In this document: in pieces, positions 1-9,569 of the stretch
How the letters are laid out: every line of letters begins with the position of its first letter
How positions within the stretch are numbered: the first letter of the stretch is position 1
Assembly: GCF_017873215.1 (NCBI RefSeq)
Contig: NZ_JAGGKA010000006.1
Coordinates: 1 to 64,000, forward strand
Direction of reading: 5' to 3'
Length of the DNA stretch: 64,000 nucleotides
Source of the DNA: Clostridium tetanomorphum
GTDB taxonomy: Bacteria; Bacillota; Clostridia; Clostridiales; Clostridiaceae
Position numbers and translations under genes: made by a program
Notes under the pieces: model-generated
Database searches by the model: none
What the model saw: only the letters and a program-made list of their open reading frames with translations
What the model was told of the DNA's origin: nothing

Positions 1-12
1 ACTCTTTAAATT

Positions 13-38
13 AAAAAAAGCCTTAATGTTAAAGGCTT
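13..38 (-). terminator. terminator-like hairpin at the window edge
   Basis: A 7-bp stem (18-24 with 32-38, AAGCCTT/AAGGCTT) has a run of A on its left that becomes a T-run on the minus strand. It looks like an intrinsic terminator for minus-strand transcripts, lying beyond the stronger glpX terminator, so it may be a back-up terminator. No gene is visible between the two hairpins. Confidence 0.4.
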
Positions 39-111
39 ATTAAAATGCGTCATTTTTTAAGTGCTGAACTCATTTGGATTTAAAGCATCTTTAAAGTTGC
101 TATGAAATACC

Positions 112-158
112 CAAAAAACGCTGTCGCGTTAGCAAATTTTTTATGCTAATGCGACAGC
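112..158 (-). terminator. intrinsic terminator of glpX
   Basis: A 15-bp stem (120-134 with 144-158, one G-U pair, 9-nt loop) is followed on the minus strand by a T6 tract (112-118). It lies about 40 bp after the glpX stop codon. Confidence 0.87.
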
Positions 159-197
159 TCCTTCTGCCTACATCATTATAATAAATTCTCTATTAAA

Positions 198-1169
198 CTA
201 TACTACTAAGTTGCTTCTTAATAATTGATGATTAGCATTAACAAATCTTATAGTTCCTGTTTTAGAACGCATTACAACGGAATTTGTTGAAGCCCAATTA
301 TTTTTTGAGTAAACTACTCCTTTTAGAAGGTCACAATCTGTAATTCCAGTAGCCGCAAAATATACATCATCACTTTTTACAAGATCATTAATATATAATA
401 CGCCATTTACATCTTTTATTCCCATGTCCTTACATCTTTTTATTTCCTCTTCACATTGTGGCACTAGTTTAGCCTGCATATCTCCACCCATACATTTTAT
501 AGCTGCTGCCGCTATAACTCCTTCTGGAGCTCCTCCTGTGCCTATCATTAAATCAACTCCTGTATCTTCAAAACCACAGGCAAGTACTGCTGCTATATCT
601 CCCTCAGAAAAAAGTTTAACTCTTGCTCCTACATCTCTTGCATCTCTTATTATATCTTCATGTCTTTCTCTTTCTTGAACTATAACTGTTAATTCAGACA
701 CATCCTTATTTAATGCCATAGCTACATTTATTATATTTTCTTTATTAGATTTATTTATGTCTATTGCTCCTTTTGCTCCCGCTCCTACAGCTATTTTCTT
801 CATATACATATCAGGGGCATGAAGTAAACTACCTTTAGGTCCCATAGCTACTACTGCAATTGCATTTGGCAATCCTTTAGCAATAAGCACTGTTCCATCT
901 AAAGGATCTACTGCTATATCCATTTCCATCATATCATCTTTACCTATACCTAATTTTTGTCCAATATAAAGCATAGGCGCATTATCCATTTCTCCTTCTC
1001 CAATTACCACCGTTCCTCTTATAGGTAACATAGAAAAAGCCTTTTCCATACCATCTACCGCTGCTTGATCTGCAGCAATTTTATCTCCTCTTCCCATGTA
1101 TTTAGCTGAACAAAGAGCTGCAGCTTCTGTAACTCTTACCAATCCCATAGCAATATCTTGATTTATCAT
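198..1169 (-). CDS. glpX: fructose-1,6-bisphosphatase class II (GlpX)
   Basis: The 323-aa product is a full-length GlpX-type phosphatase that converts fructose-1,6-bisphosphate to fructose-6-phosphate in gluconeogenesis, in the cytosol. The family signatures are visible: GEGEMDNAP near residue 58, the metal/phosphate motif DPLDGT near residue 88, and IGTGGAPEG near residue 208. The length is usual for the family. The ATG follows a GGGGGG-type ribosome binding site. The gene is monocistronic, with its own terminator downstream and an AT-rich leader of about 270 bp upstream that lacks another gene. Sedoheptulose-bisphosphatase activity is known for some members and cannot be excluded. Confidence 0.95.
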   Translation of the reverse strand: MINQDIAMGLVRVTEAAALCSAKYMGRGDKIAADQAAVDGMEKAFSMLPIRGTVVIGEGEMDNAPMLYIGQKLGIGKDDMMEMDIAVDPLDGTVLIAKGLPNAIAVVAMGPKGSLLHAPDMYMKKIAVGAGAKGAIDINKSNKENIINVAMALNKDVSELTVIVQERERHEDIIRDARDVGARVKLFSEGDIAAVLACGFEDTGVDLMIGTGGAPEGVIAAAAIKCMGGDMQAKLVPQCEEEIKRCKDMGIKDVNGVLYINDLVKSDDVYFAATGITDCDLLKGVVYSKNNWASTNSVVMRSKTGTIRFVNANHQLLRSNLVV

Positions 1170-1404
1170 TTATATTCCCCCCTGACTATTTAAATAAAAA
1201 ATAGTATATTACAAAATATTATTTTTAACTTTTAACCAATATGTTTAACATTAATTCCTTAAATATTATATCACATTTCCGCATTAACACAAGTATAATA
1301 ATTAAATTTAAGATATAATACATTATTTATTACCTATTTAAAGAAAATTCCCACTATAAAAAATAAATAATATATACTAATATGTTATTAAATAAAAAAC
1401 ACTT

Positions 1405-1440
1405 AAAAAAGAAAAGCTAGAAGTAATTATACTTCTAGCT
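1405..1440 (-). terminator. intrinsic terminator of the flavoprotein/FDP gene group
   Basis: An 11-bp perfect stem (1415-1425 with 1430-1440, 4-nt loop) is followed on the minus strand by a T-rich tract. It starts 5 bp after the stop codon of the flavoprotein gene. Confidence 0.87.
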
Positions 1441-1445
1441 AAAAA

Positions 1446-2021
1446 CTACTCATATTTATGTTCAAATTCTTGTCTTAATTTAACACCAAGTTCATAGGCT
1501 TCTTTCAAAATTTTTTCATTTTTTTCTACAGGTATTTTATCTGTATTAACCGCATAAATTTTCTCCATATTCTTCGCATCCATAGCTGCAAATCCATGAT
1601 TCAATACAGCTTCTAAAGGTAAAAACATATCATCCCAATAACTTCCGGCTGTACATATAAGTACTGCTCTTTTATCTTTTATATTGCTTCTATCCTTTCG
1701 AATATACTTTTTACTCCAATAAACTTGAAGCCTATCAATAAGAGCCTTCATGGGTGCAGTAACAGACGAAAAATACATAGGACTTGCTATGACAATTACA
1801 TCACTACGGTTTATTTTTTCATAAATTTCTGTCATATCATCCTTTATAGCACATTTCTCTTCATTATAACAATATTTACAATCTACACAAGGTAATATTT
1901 TTTTATTGTATACATTGATCATGTCCACGGATTCCTTGCCTATTCCTTGAATAAATTTCTCCACTAATTTATAAGTATTTCCATTCCTATTGGGCGAGGC
2001 AAAAAAAATTAATGTTTTCAT
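1446..2021 (-). CDS. iron-sulfur flavoprotein / NADPH-dependent FMN reductase family
   Basis: This is a 191-aa flavodoxin-fold protein. The N-terminus (MKTLIFFASPNRNGNT) is the FMN phosphate-binding loop of the FMN-reductase superfamily. C45, C48, C51 and C57 form a compact CX2CX2CX5C motif, as in archaeal and clostridial iron-sulfur flavoproteins that carry a 4Fe-4S cluster next to FMN. It is probably an electron carrier or NAD(P)H-dependent reductase; the substrate is unknown. The ATG at 2021 is preferred over an upstream TTG because it has AGGAAAGGA 7 nt upstream. It is the last gene of a possible unit with the acidic protein and the flavodiiron protein, which suggests a redox or oxygen-detoxification role (inference). 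Confidence 0.85.
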   Translation of the reverse strand: MKTLIFFASPNRNGNTYKLVEKFIQGIGKESVDMINVYNKKILPCVDCKYCYNEEKCAIKDDMTEIYEKINRSDVIVIASPMYFSSVTAPMKALIDRLQVYWSKKYIRKDRSNIKDKRAVLICTAGSYWDDMFLPLEAVLNHGFAAMDAKNMEKIYAVNTDKIPVEKNEKILKEAYELGVKLRQEFEHKYE

Positions 2022-2059
2022 TGCTTTGTCCTTTCCTAAAAACTTATACAATAATTGTT

Positions 2060-2461
2060 TTATAACTGTAGTTCATCTAATATACTATCAATATCTACTT
2101 CTTTTCCTTTAGAATAAAATATACCAATAAATTCTACATAATCTGGTTCTTCTTCATTAATTTCGTAGGATGTAAATTGAACTTCTAAATTTAGATCTTC
2201 CATTAGATCTTCAATTACTTCTCCAACTATATCTACTGCTAGTTCACTTAAATATGGTATAAAAAATTCCCTGCTCCACTCTTCATCTTCTCTTTCTTTT
2301 CCACTTTCATCATCAGCATAAGCTTTTGCTGCATTTATTTCATCTTCATCAAAATCATAAAAAAATCTTAGTACAGATATATCTTTATCTCTATATTCTA
2401 ATTCTTCTACTTCACTTATATCATTATTTAATAAATATTCTATAATATCATTTCTATTCAT
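2060..2461 (-). CDS. acidic conserved hypothetical protein
   Basis: The product is 133 aa and very rich in Asp and Glu, with no signal peptide and no membrane segment. I do not recognise a domain. It looks like a soluble helix/strand mixture with a hydrophobic heptad-like segment around residues 70-90 (LSELAVDIVGEVIEDLMEDL). It starts with ATG after GGAGGA and lies 29 bp downstream of the flavodiiron gene and 38 bp upstream of the flavoprotein reductase, so co-transcription is likely. Confidence 0.7.
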   Translation of the reverse strand: MNRNDIIEYLLNNDISEVEELEYRDKDISVLRFFYDFDEDEINAAKAYADDESGKEREDEEWSREFFIPYLSELAVDIVGEVIEDLMEDLNLEVQFTSYEINEEEPDYVEFIGIFYSKGKEVDIDSILDELQL

Positions 2462-2490
2462 AATTAACGTCCTCCATAATCTAACTTTTT

Positions 2491-3663
2491 CTAAAGAAGA
2501 GCTGCAAAATTTTCTACAAATTCATCAGCATTTTTGAAATCCTCTTTATTTGGAACAAATTTAAATTTTAAGCCTTCTGTCACATTTAATTTTAATGATT
2601 TCATTCTTTGTGTCATCATATCAACCGCTTCACCACTCCAGCCATAAGATCCAAAAGCTGCTGCTGCTTTACCTCTGTTAGGTATAGCACCTACTTCTGA
2701 CAATACATCCCAGACCGGCTTAACTGCATCCTGATTTATAGTTGGAGATCCTATAATAAATCCTACAGATCCTTCTATGGCACATAAAGCTCCTTTAGCT
2801 CCCATAGAAGTTATTTCATGCACCTCTGAGCTAATTCCTTTTTCTTTTAGTCTATCATTGATATATCTAGCCATTACTTCTGTATTACCATAAGCAGATA
2901 CATAAAATATTTCAATTTTATTCTCTTCTACATTTGGTATAGTAGACATGGATATATACATATCTATATATTTTTTAATATTCTTACCACTATGCACAGG
3001 ACCATGACTAGTACCAACTAAATCAAAATCTAAATTTTTAATTTTATCTAATCCCATTAAAACAAATTTTTTAAATGGTGACATTATAACATTGTAGTAA
3101 TAAACCATTTCATCATCATATTCTTCTTCTTCTCCAACTATAATATCATCTTTAGGACAATAATGGCATCCTAAAAAATCACAAGTTAGTAAAAGTTTTT
3201 TTCCTTCCACATAAGTAAACATTGTATCTGGCCAATGTAAATTTGGCGCTTGAATAAATTTTAATGTAGTGCTTCCCAGAGATAATGTATCTGGCGCTAC
3301 CAATATATTTAAATCTTTATTTGTTATATCTCTAAGATATATAGAGGCTGCTCTAGAGCATATAATTTGAACTTCTGGATAATCTTCAGTAAATTTAGCC
3401 AAAACACCACTGTGATCTAATTCAGTATGTTGAACTATTACATAATCTATTTTTCTATCTCCTATAACTTCTTTTATGTTACTTATAAATTCTTCATAAT
3501 ATCCATCTTTTACAGTATCAACTATTGCAACTTTTTCATCATCTATTAAGTAAGAATTATAAGTAGTACCATTTTTAGTTTCCATTATAATATCAAAGAC
3601 TCTTAACTCAGGATTTTTTACCCCTATCCAATATATATTGTCTCTTAACTTTATACTGCTCAT
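2491..3663 (-). CDS. flavodiiron protein (A-type flavoprotein, O2/NO reductase)
   Basis: This 390-aa protein has the two core modules of flavodiiron proteins. The N-terminal metallo-beta-lactamase-like domain carries the diiron ligand motif HTELDH (H79, E81, D83), further candidate ligands at H143, D162 and H220 (GTSHGPVH). The C-terminal flavodoxin domain begins near residue 250 (IFYVSAYGNTE), with the second FMN loop at GSPTINQD and GSYGWSGEA. Such proteins reduce O2 to water or NO to N2O in anaerobes, fed by rubredoxin or a reductase. The neighbouring Fe-S flavoprotein could be an electron donor (inference). No fused rubredoxin or reductase domain is present. Confidence 0.93.
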   Translation of the reverse strand: MSSIKLRDNIYWIGVKNPELRVFDIIMETKNGTTYNSYLIDDEKVAIVDTVKDGYYEEFISNIKEVIGDRKIDYVIVQHTELDHSGVLAKFTEDYPEVQIICSRAASIYLRDITNKDLNILVAPDTLSLGSTTLKFIQAPNLHWPDTMFTYVEGKKLLLTCDFLGCHYCPKDDIIVGEEEEYDDEMVYYYNVIMSPFKKFVLMGLDKIKNLDFDLVGTSHGPVHSGKNIKKYIDMYISMSTIPNVEENKIEIFYVSAYGNTEVMARYINDRLKEKGISSEVHEITSMGAKGALCAIEGSVGFIIGSPTINQDAVKPVWDVLSEVGAIPNRGKAAAAFGSYGWSGEAVDMMTQRMKSLKLNVTEGLKFKFVPNKEDFKNADEFVENFAALL

Positions 3664-3784
3664 TCCTATAACCTCCTTTAATTTCTCTTTAAGTTATAAG
3701 TATATTTTATCATATTTCACCAAAAATAACCCTAATAATAATTATTATTTAATAAAATATTATATAAATTTAAAGAACTTTTTC

Positions 3785-6058
3785 TCAAATAAGGGAAGTT
3801 TTCTCATTATTATAAAAAACATATTCATAATGTAATGCTCTGGTTAATGCTACATATAACAATTTTTTATCTAATTCATTCTCTTCATAATTTTCTTTAT
3901 TACAATTGTATATAACGCTACAATCGAATTCTAATCCTTTTGTAATATATGAAGGTATAATTATGTTCTTAAAATCTGCTATTTTATCCGTGTCTTTCAC
4001 TAACTTCCAATTATAGTTGCTATATTTATTTAAATAACTTTTTATTTTTTTACACTGATAATAATTTTTCCCTATAACTGCTATAGTATTTTTCCCACTT
4101 TTCTCAACAAATTCAACTATTTCATCTAATTTCTCACTAAAGGATTTATTATTTTTAAATTTTATTACTTCTACTTCTTTACCATGTCTAAACACTGGTA
4201 CAGGTTTATTAATTCCATCTATTAATTTTGAAGCAAACTTGATAATTTCAAATGTAGATCTATAGCTCTTATTCATATTTATAAAATTGACCTTGTTATA
4301 AAACACACTATCTATAAGTATATTCCAATTATCTATTCCCTTATAAAAATATATTCCTTGAGCTAAGTCTCCAACTAAAGTTAATGAGTTTTGTTCCACC
4401 ATATAGTTTAAAGTAACAATTTGAAGCGGACTATAATCTTGAGCTTCATCAACTATTATATGCTTAAATTTAAATTTTTCCGGTACTCCTTCTACCTTAA
4501 ATTTTAAATATACCATGGGAGCTAAATCTTCACTATCTATTATGCCATTATTATCATTTTCTATTATTTGTTCCAAAATCTTTTTCAATATTTTCTTATC
4601 TATATTAACACTCTGTTCATATTCTAAATCTATAATATTATGAAGAAAATCCTTATATAATTCTCCTGATTTCTCCTCTTTCCACTTTTTAAAATAATCA
4701 TTGAAGCATATTATGCTCTTTTCTTTTATATCTTTCTTTTTATTATCTCTCTCATCATATATTTCTATTAATTTTTTCCTTCTCTCTTGTCCATCCTTCA
4801 TTAAATTTTTAATTCTAGCCACTTTATACTCATAGTAAAAACTAATTTTATCTAAAATATTTTTTATTTTTTCATCTATCTTTAATCCTAAATATCTTTT
4901 AATTTCATCTTTTCTAATATTTATAGGCATCTTTTTTAAATCTACTGTAAAAAGTCTTTTTATTTCATCTTCATTAAAAAGTGAGTAGTTATAAACATTA
5001 ATATCATCTATATTTTCTGCATCTACTTTTTCTAAATGTTCTATATATAAATCTATTAAATATTTAAAATCTAAACTTCCTTTTATTTTACTAGTAGAAA
5101 TTATATTCTCTAACTCTTTTTCTTCCTCTATAATCTCTCCTAATTTAGTATCTTTTGTAATCATTTTTTTGTTTATATGTAAAATCTCATATGCTACTTC
5201 CTCATATGTATTTTGTCTTATATTATCTACACCAAGATTGGGTAATACATCTGAAATATAATCTAAAAATATTTTGTTTGGTGCTATTATTAACATATCT
5301 TTAGGTGCTAACTTATCTTTATATCTATATAATAGATAAGCTACTCTATGTAAAGCCACTGTTGTTTTTCCTGATCCTGCTACTCCTTGTAATACAAGAG
5401 GAATATTTTTATCGCTTCTTATTACCTCATTTTGTTCTTTTTGAATAGTTGCTACTACTTCTTTTAATTTGTTACTTCCACTTTCTTCTAAATTTACTTT
5501 TAAAAACTCATCTACCAAAGAGTTTCCTTCTTCTGAACTACCTTTTAGTATAACTTCATTTATACCTTCATCAAAAGCATCAATCAATTTCCCTTCTTTT
5601 ATTATAAATTTTCTCTTTAATGTTAAATTTCCATTAATAATACCTATAGGAGCTTTATAATAACATTCTCCAGCAGTTCCACTATAGTATAGATCTGCAA
5701 TAGGAGATCTCCAATCAATTACTCTTTCATCTCCAGTTTCTCCATCTCCTAAACCAAATTTACCAATATAAAAACTCTCCATATCTCTTTTATATTCTCT
5801 AAAATCAATTCTCCCAAAATAAGGACTATTCTTTCCTTCTGAATATTTTTCTAAACTTTTAGAAGTTATTTTATATAGTTTCTCAGAAGTTTCTAACTCT
5901 TCATTATATTTTCCTTTTAATTCTTTTCTTAAATCTTCTATTTTATGTTTAAGCTGTCCCTTATTTGTTTCAATTCTATTAATTTCATTATTTATCCATA
6001 ATAAAGTATCTTTTAAATATTCTTCTTCAAGTATTTTTTCACTTTCTTTTATTGACAT
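3785..6058 (-). CDS. helD: HelD-like superfamily 1 helicase (RNA polymerase recycling)
   Basis: The 757-aa protein matches the HelD architecture. An N-terminal coiled coil (about 1-65) is followed by the HelD-typical motif RVIDWRSPIADLYY, then a UvrD/Rep-type ATPase with Walker A GVAGSGKTT, a long helical insertion, motif II VDEAQDYSP, and C-terminal motifs ending in LLYVALTRALHY. HelD proteins bind RNA polymerase and release it from stalled complexes using ATP. The start at ATG 6058 is chosen because GGAGGTGG lies 8 nt upstream; an in-frame TTG at 6073 sits inside that ribosome binding site. A general UvrD-family helicase role is the alternative, but the WRSPIA motif argues for HelD. Confidence 0.88.
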   Translation of the reverse strand: MSIKESEKILEEEYLKDTLLWINNEINRIETNKGQLKHKIEDLRKELKGKYNEELETSEKLYKITSKSLEKYSEGKNSPYFGRIDFREYKRDMESFYIGKFGLGDGETGDERVIDWRSPIADLYYSGTAGECYYKAPIGIINGNLTLKRKFIIKEGKLIDAFDEGINEVILKGSSEEGNSLVDEFLKVNLEESGSNKLKEVVATIQKEQNEVIRSDKNIPLVLQGVAGSGKTTVALHRVAYLLYRYKDKLAPKDMLIIAPNKIFLDYISDVLPNLGVDNIRQNTYEEVAYEILHINKKMITKDTKLGEIIEEEKELENIISTSKIKGSLDFKYLIDLYIEHLEKVDAENIDDINVYNYSLFNEDEIKRLFTVDLKKMPINIRKDEIKRYLGLKIDEKIKNILDKISFYYEYKVARIKNLMKDGQERRKKLIEIYDERDNKKKDIKEKSIICFNDYFKKWKEEKSGELYKDFLHNIIDLEYEQSVNIDKKILKKILEQIIENDNNGIIDSEDLAPMVYLKFKVEGVPEKFKFKHIIVDEAQDYSPLQIVTLNYMVEQNSLTLVGDLAQGIYFYKGIDNWNILIDSVFYNKVNFINMNKSYRSTFEIIKFASKLIDGINKPVPVFRHGKEVEVIKFKNNKSFSEKLDEIVEFVEKSGKNTIAVIGKNYYQCKKIKSYLNKYSNYNWKLVKDTDKIADFKNIIIPSYITKGLEFDCSVIYNCNKENYEENELDKKLLYVALTRALHYEYVFYNNEKTSLI

Positions 6059-6175
6059 ACTTCCCACCTCCAATAAAATATACTAATGTATAATTTTATA
6101 ATTTAGAAATATGTATGTCAATATGTTAAATTCTACAAACATAAACTATAATAATATCTCCATATGTAATTATGA

Positions 6176-6230
6176 AAAAATTAAAAACGTCTTAAAAAAT
6201 GAATACTTTACAATTTCACTTTTCAAGACG
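6176..6230 (-). terminator. intrinsic terminator of the ECF S-component gene
   Basis: A long stem of about 16 bp with two G-U pairs (6188-6203 with 6215-6230) has T-rich tracts on both sides. It can terminate the minus-strand gene ending at 6243 and could work in both directions. Confidence 0.8.
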
Positions 6231-6242
6231 ATTTTTTATATT

Positions 6243-6740
6243 TTATCCTTCTTTAATTAATTTTAAATTCAATGCTCTATATAATGTTTTCATAATAGCT
6301 AAAGCTATTACTCCATCGACTATATGATGAAGAAAAGAACCTATTCCAACAGTTATAAGTATCTTATCCATTGTAATTCCAAATGGTATTACAATTAGTG
6401 CCTCTAAAACACCATGTAATGGAGCTGTAAATAAAACTACTTTTTTATAAGCTACTCCTTTTTTTATAAGTAAAGCCCCAGCCGCTCCTACAAAAGTATG
6501 CATAAAAGCTCTCGCAGCAATATAAGAACCTTTTGTTACTAAAAATCCTAATCCTGATCCAATACCTACCATAGCAGCAGCAGCAGGCCCTAAAAACATA
6601 GATAAAAATAAAGGCACATGAGCAGCCAAAGTAGCTGAGAATGGACCTATTTGTATAGCTAGAAACCCAAAAGCTATTGGTATCACAATTGCCAAAGCAG
6701 TTAATAAAGCAGAATATACAATCTTTTTTATGTTACTCAT
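6243..6740 (-). CDS. ECF-type vitamin transporter S component, substrate unassigned
   Basis: This is a 165-aa, very hydrophobic protein with about five to six membrane segments and a basic N-terminus (MSNIKKIVYSALLTALA), the hallmark of ECF-transporter substrate-binding S components. The conserved small-residue helix (AAAAMVGIGSGLGFL) and the late loop GIGSFLHHIVDG support this. No ECF ATPase or EcfT gene is nearby, so it should use a shared energising module (group II ECF system). The substrate cannot be read from the sequence; niacin, another vitamin, or an amino acid-derived compound are all possible. It has its own strong promoter with a palindrome at the start site, so expression is probably regulated. 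Confidence 0.75.
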   Translation of the reverse strand: MSNIKKIVYSALLTALAIVIPIAFGFLAIQIGPFSATLAAHVPLFLSMFLGPAAAAMVGIGSGLGFLVTKGSYIAARAFMHTFVGAAGALLIKKGVAYKKVVLFTAPLHGVLEALIVIPFGITMDKILITVGIGSFLHHIVDGVIALAIMKTLYRALNLKLIKEG

Positions 6741-6762
6741 AATACACCTCCGTATAATCTAA

Positions 6763-6803
6763 TGTATATACAGAAGTATACTCTTAATTCTACCTTTTGT
6801 AAA
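6763..6803 (-). promoter_or_regulatory. promoter with overlapping palindromic operator candidate
   Basis: On the minus strand TTTACA (6798-6803), a 17-bp spacer and TATACT (6775-6780) form a near-consensus sigma-A promoter. The perfect palindrome TGTATATACA (6763-6772) lies where transcription should begin, with a related half GTATAC beside it (6776-6781). This is a good position for a repressor that responds to the transported nutrient. The repressor is not identified. Confidence 0.6.
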
Positions 6804-6913
6804 GAATTTTTATAAAACACAAATGGAATATAATTTTATAAAATAAAACTATATTCCATCCTATTTAGAATCTGTAAAATTATTTTTCCTATTTTTCATC
6901 AATATGATTAATT

Positions 6914-7315
6914 CTATACTGTTTCGCAATAAGCATTGTTCTCAGTTACTCCAATATCAAAGAATTTCCATTTACCGCTTAACTCTTCATAACCTTTACA
7001 ATAAATACATCCTTTTTCAAAGTCATATCCTATCTTATTTAATTCCTCACGATTTTCCTTACTATTTCTAACATCATTTAAATCAGATACTTGTACATCT
7101 ATAACATTGCCTTTATTTGTTTCTAATATAGCTCTAAACTTTGGCAAATAATTTTCATCTTTTACATAATACAAGTCTATTATTTTTAAAACTGTACATT
7201 CCTCTAAGGATAATTTATGTTTATATAAGTTCCATCCTTGTGCCAATGACGTATAGTCTCCTATTTTGAAAATACTTTCTCCTATCATACAAGATTTTAT
7301 TTTATCTCTTACCAT
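6914..7315 (-). CDS. hypothetical protein, 133 aa
   Basis: This is a soluble protein of mixed alpha/beta character without signal peptide or membrane segment; I do not recognise a family. Two cysteines in CIYC (about residues 103-106) could bind a metal, but no second pair is obvious. It begins with ATG after GAGAGGGG and stands alone between the ECF S-component gene and the ATPase operon. Confidence 0.6.
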   Translation of the reverse strand: MVRDKIKSCMIGESIFKIGDYTSLAQGWNLYKHKLSLEECTVLKIIDLYYVKDENYLPKFRAILETNKGNVIDVQVSDLNDVRNSKENREELNKIGYDFEKGCIYCKGYEELSGKWKFFDIGVTENNAYCETV

Positions 7316-7485
7316 AATGCAATCCCCTCTCCCATTGTTTCAATTCTTGTTATATCAGTATTATACTATTCTTGTTAAATATTTGTCAATAATATTGATT
7401 AAAATTTCTGAATTTTTTTTATATAGAGTAAATTTATTCACTATTTTTTGGAATAGAATAAATTTATTTACAATTAATTTTGCTT

Positions 7486-7519
7486 AAAAAATAGAACTGA
7501 GGATCAACACCTCAGTTCT
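7486..7519 (-). terminator. terminator of the V-ATPase operon, overlapping the ntpD stop codon
   Basis: A 10-bp perfect stem (7493-7502 with 7510-7519, 7-nt loop) followed by a T6 tract on the minus strand. The first arm contains the TGA stop codon of ntpD (7512-7514), so translation of the last codons and terminator folding overlap. Confidence 0.9.
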
Positions 7520-8162
7520 GCATTTTTTCTTTTTCTTTCATCATGCTCTTAACTTTCATTAATCTTGTAAGATTTCCTCTTTCATTTTCATCTAACTTCA
7601 TAACTATATATTTTATAGTTTCTTGAAGCTGAGGAATAGTCATATACTCTAAAGCATTTACTCTTCTTCTTGTTTTTTCAATTTCATCTGCCATAAGCTG
7701 ACATGATTTCTCTACTTCTGCTAATTCAAGTAACTTTGGAAGTATTTCATAAAGCTTTTCTAATGCACTGTCTAATTCACCAGAAGTATTTACGAATCCA
7801 TAAGGATATATACTTCCTTCATCATTTTCCATTTTTCTTTTAAATTTCATAACAGGCACATTAACACTCATTATATTTTTTATATCTACATCTAAAGATA
7901 TACTTTCTTTAGGATAGACAATTGCTTCTTCTAAAAATTCTGAAGACATTACTGCTCTTGCCATTACAAAATCCTTTAAAGATCTTTGTAATTCTTCTTC
8001 TACACTCTTTCTCAATTCATTATTATACTTTATGAGATCTATAAATCTTCTCATAAGTTCATCTTGCTTATCTTTTAAAAGCTTATGTCCTCTAGTGGCT
8101 GTTACTAGTCTTTTTTTAAGTTTTGTGAGCTCCATTCTTGTAGGATTAACATTTAATTTCAT
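7512..8162 (-). CDS. ntpD: V-type ATPase subunit D (central stalk)
   Basis: The 216-aa protein has the V/A-ATPase subunit D signature at its N-terminus ([17 protein letters not shown]) and long N- and C-terminal coiled coils that form the rotor axle inside the A3B3 head. It couples ATP turnover in A/B to the membrane rotor through subunits F and C. It is the last of nine genes and ends in the operon terminator. The length is typical. Confidence 0.96.
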   Translation of the reverse strand: MKLNVNPTRMELTKLKKRLVTATRGHKLLKDKQDELMRRFIDLIKYNNELRKSVEEELQRSLKDFVMARAVMSSEFLEEAIVYPKESISLDVDIKNIMSVNVPVMKFKRKMENDEGSIYPYGFVNTSGELDSALEKLYEILPKLLELAEVEKSCQLMADEIEKTRRRVNALEYMTIPQLQETIKYIVMKLDENERGNLTRLMKVKSMMKEKEKMQN

Positions 8163-8180
8163 ATCAAATCATCCCTTTAA

Positions 8181-9569
8181 TTATTCAACTTTATTATGGG
8201 TCTCAGGTAAATATTTTTCTAAATATTCATCTCTAATTCTCTTGAGCTCAGTTCTTGGTAGTATGGATAACAGCTTCCATCCTAAATTTAAGGTTTCTTC
8301 AATAGTTCTATTAGTAGTAAATCCTTGAGAAACATATTCTCTTTCAAAAGCTTCTGCAAATTTAGCATAAAGTTTATCTGTATCAGAAAGAGCTGATTCT
8401 CCAAGTATTACTGCTAATTCTTTTGCCTGTTTACCTTGAGCATATCCTGCAAATAACTGATTCATTGTATCTGCATGATCTTCTCTAGTTTTACCTTTAC
8501 CAATACCTTTGTCTTTAAGTCTTGAAAGAGATGGTAATACATCAATAGGTGGCATAACACCCTTTCTATAAAGCTCTCTACTTAATATAATCTGACCTTC
8601 AGTTATATATCCTGTTAAGTCAGGGATTGGATGAGTTTTATCATCTTCTGGCATTGTAAGTATTGGTATCTGAGTTATTGATCCTTCTCTACCAAGAATT
8701 CTTCCAGCTCTTTCATATATGGTTGAAAGGTCGGTATAAAGATATCCTGGATATCCACGTCTTCCTGGAACTTCTTTCCTTGCTGCTGATACTTCACGTA
8801 ACGCTTCACAATAATTAGTCATATCTGTAAGTATTACAAGTACATGCATGTCTTTCTCAAATGCCAAGTACTCAGCTGTAGTTAATGCCATTCTTGGGGT
8901 TGCAATTCTTTCGATTGCTGGATCATTTGCTAGGTTCATAAATAGAACGGATCTATCTATTGCTCCAGTTTTAGTAAAATCATCAATAAAGAACTGAGCT
9001 TCCTCGAAGGTAATACCAATTGCTGCAAATACTACAGCAAACTTAGAATCAGACCCTAGAACCTTTGCCTGCCTTGCAATCTGAGCTGCAAGTTGAGCAT
9101 GCGGAAGTCCTGATCCTGAGAAAACAGGAAGTTTTTGTCCCCTAACTAAAGTATTAAGTCCATCTATAGCAGATATTCCTGTTTGAATAAATTCTGAAGG
9201 ATAGTTTCTTGCCACAGGATTTATTGGTGTTCCATTTATATCCAACCTCTGTTCAGGTATTATTTTAGGACCATTATCCTTAGGATTTCCAAGTCCATCA
9301 AAAACCCTTCCTAACATATCTTCTGATACACCAATTTCCAATGGCTTTCCTAAGAATTTTGCCTTACTGCCTTTTATATTTATTCCTGCTGAACCTTCAA
9401 ATAACTGAAGTAAAGCTTTATCTTCATTTATTTCAAGAACTCTACCTCTTCTCATTTCTCCTGTTTGTATCTCTATTTCTACTAATTCATCATATTTAAC
9501 ATTTTCTACTCCTTCAACTAGCATCAAAGGACCTACTACTTCTCTCACTGTTCTATATTCTTTAAGCAT
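8181..9569 (-). CDS. ntpB: V-type ATPase subunit B (regulatory/non-catalytic)
   Basis: This 462-aa subunit B of the V1 head lacks an intact P-loop, as expected ([18 protein letters not shown] occupies the position), and has the family segment [22 protein letters not shown]. It alternates with subunit A in the catalytic hexamer. The ATG overlaps the end of ntpA by 8 bp, which suggests translational coupling of the two stoichiometric subunits. Confidence 0.97.
   Translation of the reverse strand: MLKEYRTVREVVGPLMLVEGVENVKYDELVEIEIQTGEMRRGRVLEINEDKALLQLFEGSAGINIKGSKAKFLGKPLEIGVSEDMLGRVFDGLGNPKDNGPKIIPEQRLDINGTPINPVARNYPSEFIQTGISAIDGLNTLVRGQKLPVFSGSGLPHAQLAAQIARQAKVLGSDSKFAVVFAAIGITFEEAQFFIDDFTKTGAIDRSVLFMNLANDPAIERIATPRMALTTAEYLAFEKDMHVLVILTDMTNYCEALREVSAARKEVPGRRGYPGYLYTDLSTIYERAGRILGREGSITQIPILTMPEDDKTHPIPDLTGYITEGQIILSRELYRKGVMPPIDVLPSLSRLKDKGIGKGKTREDHADTMNQLFAGYAQGKQAKELAVILGESALSDTDKLYAKFAEAFEREYVSQGFTTNRTIEETLNLGWKLLSILPRTELKRIRDEYLEKYLPETHNKVE

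Noticed and set aside
3638-3835. Plus-strand small frame rich in Asn and Tyr between the flavodiiron and HelD genes
   Set aside because: Low-complexity translation of AT-rich intergenic DNA and antisense gene ends without a ribosome binding site.
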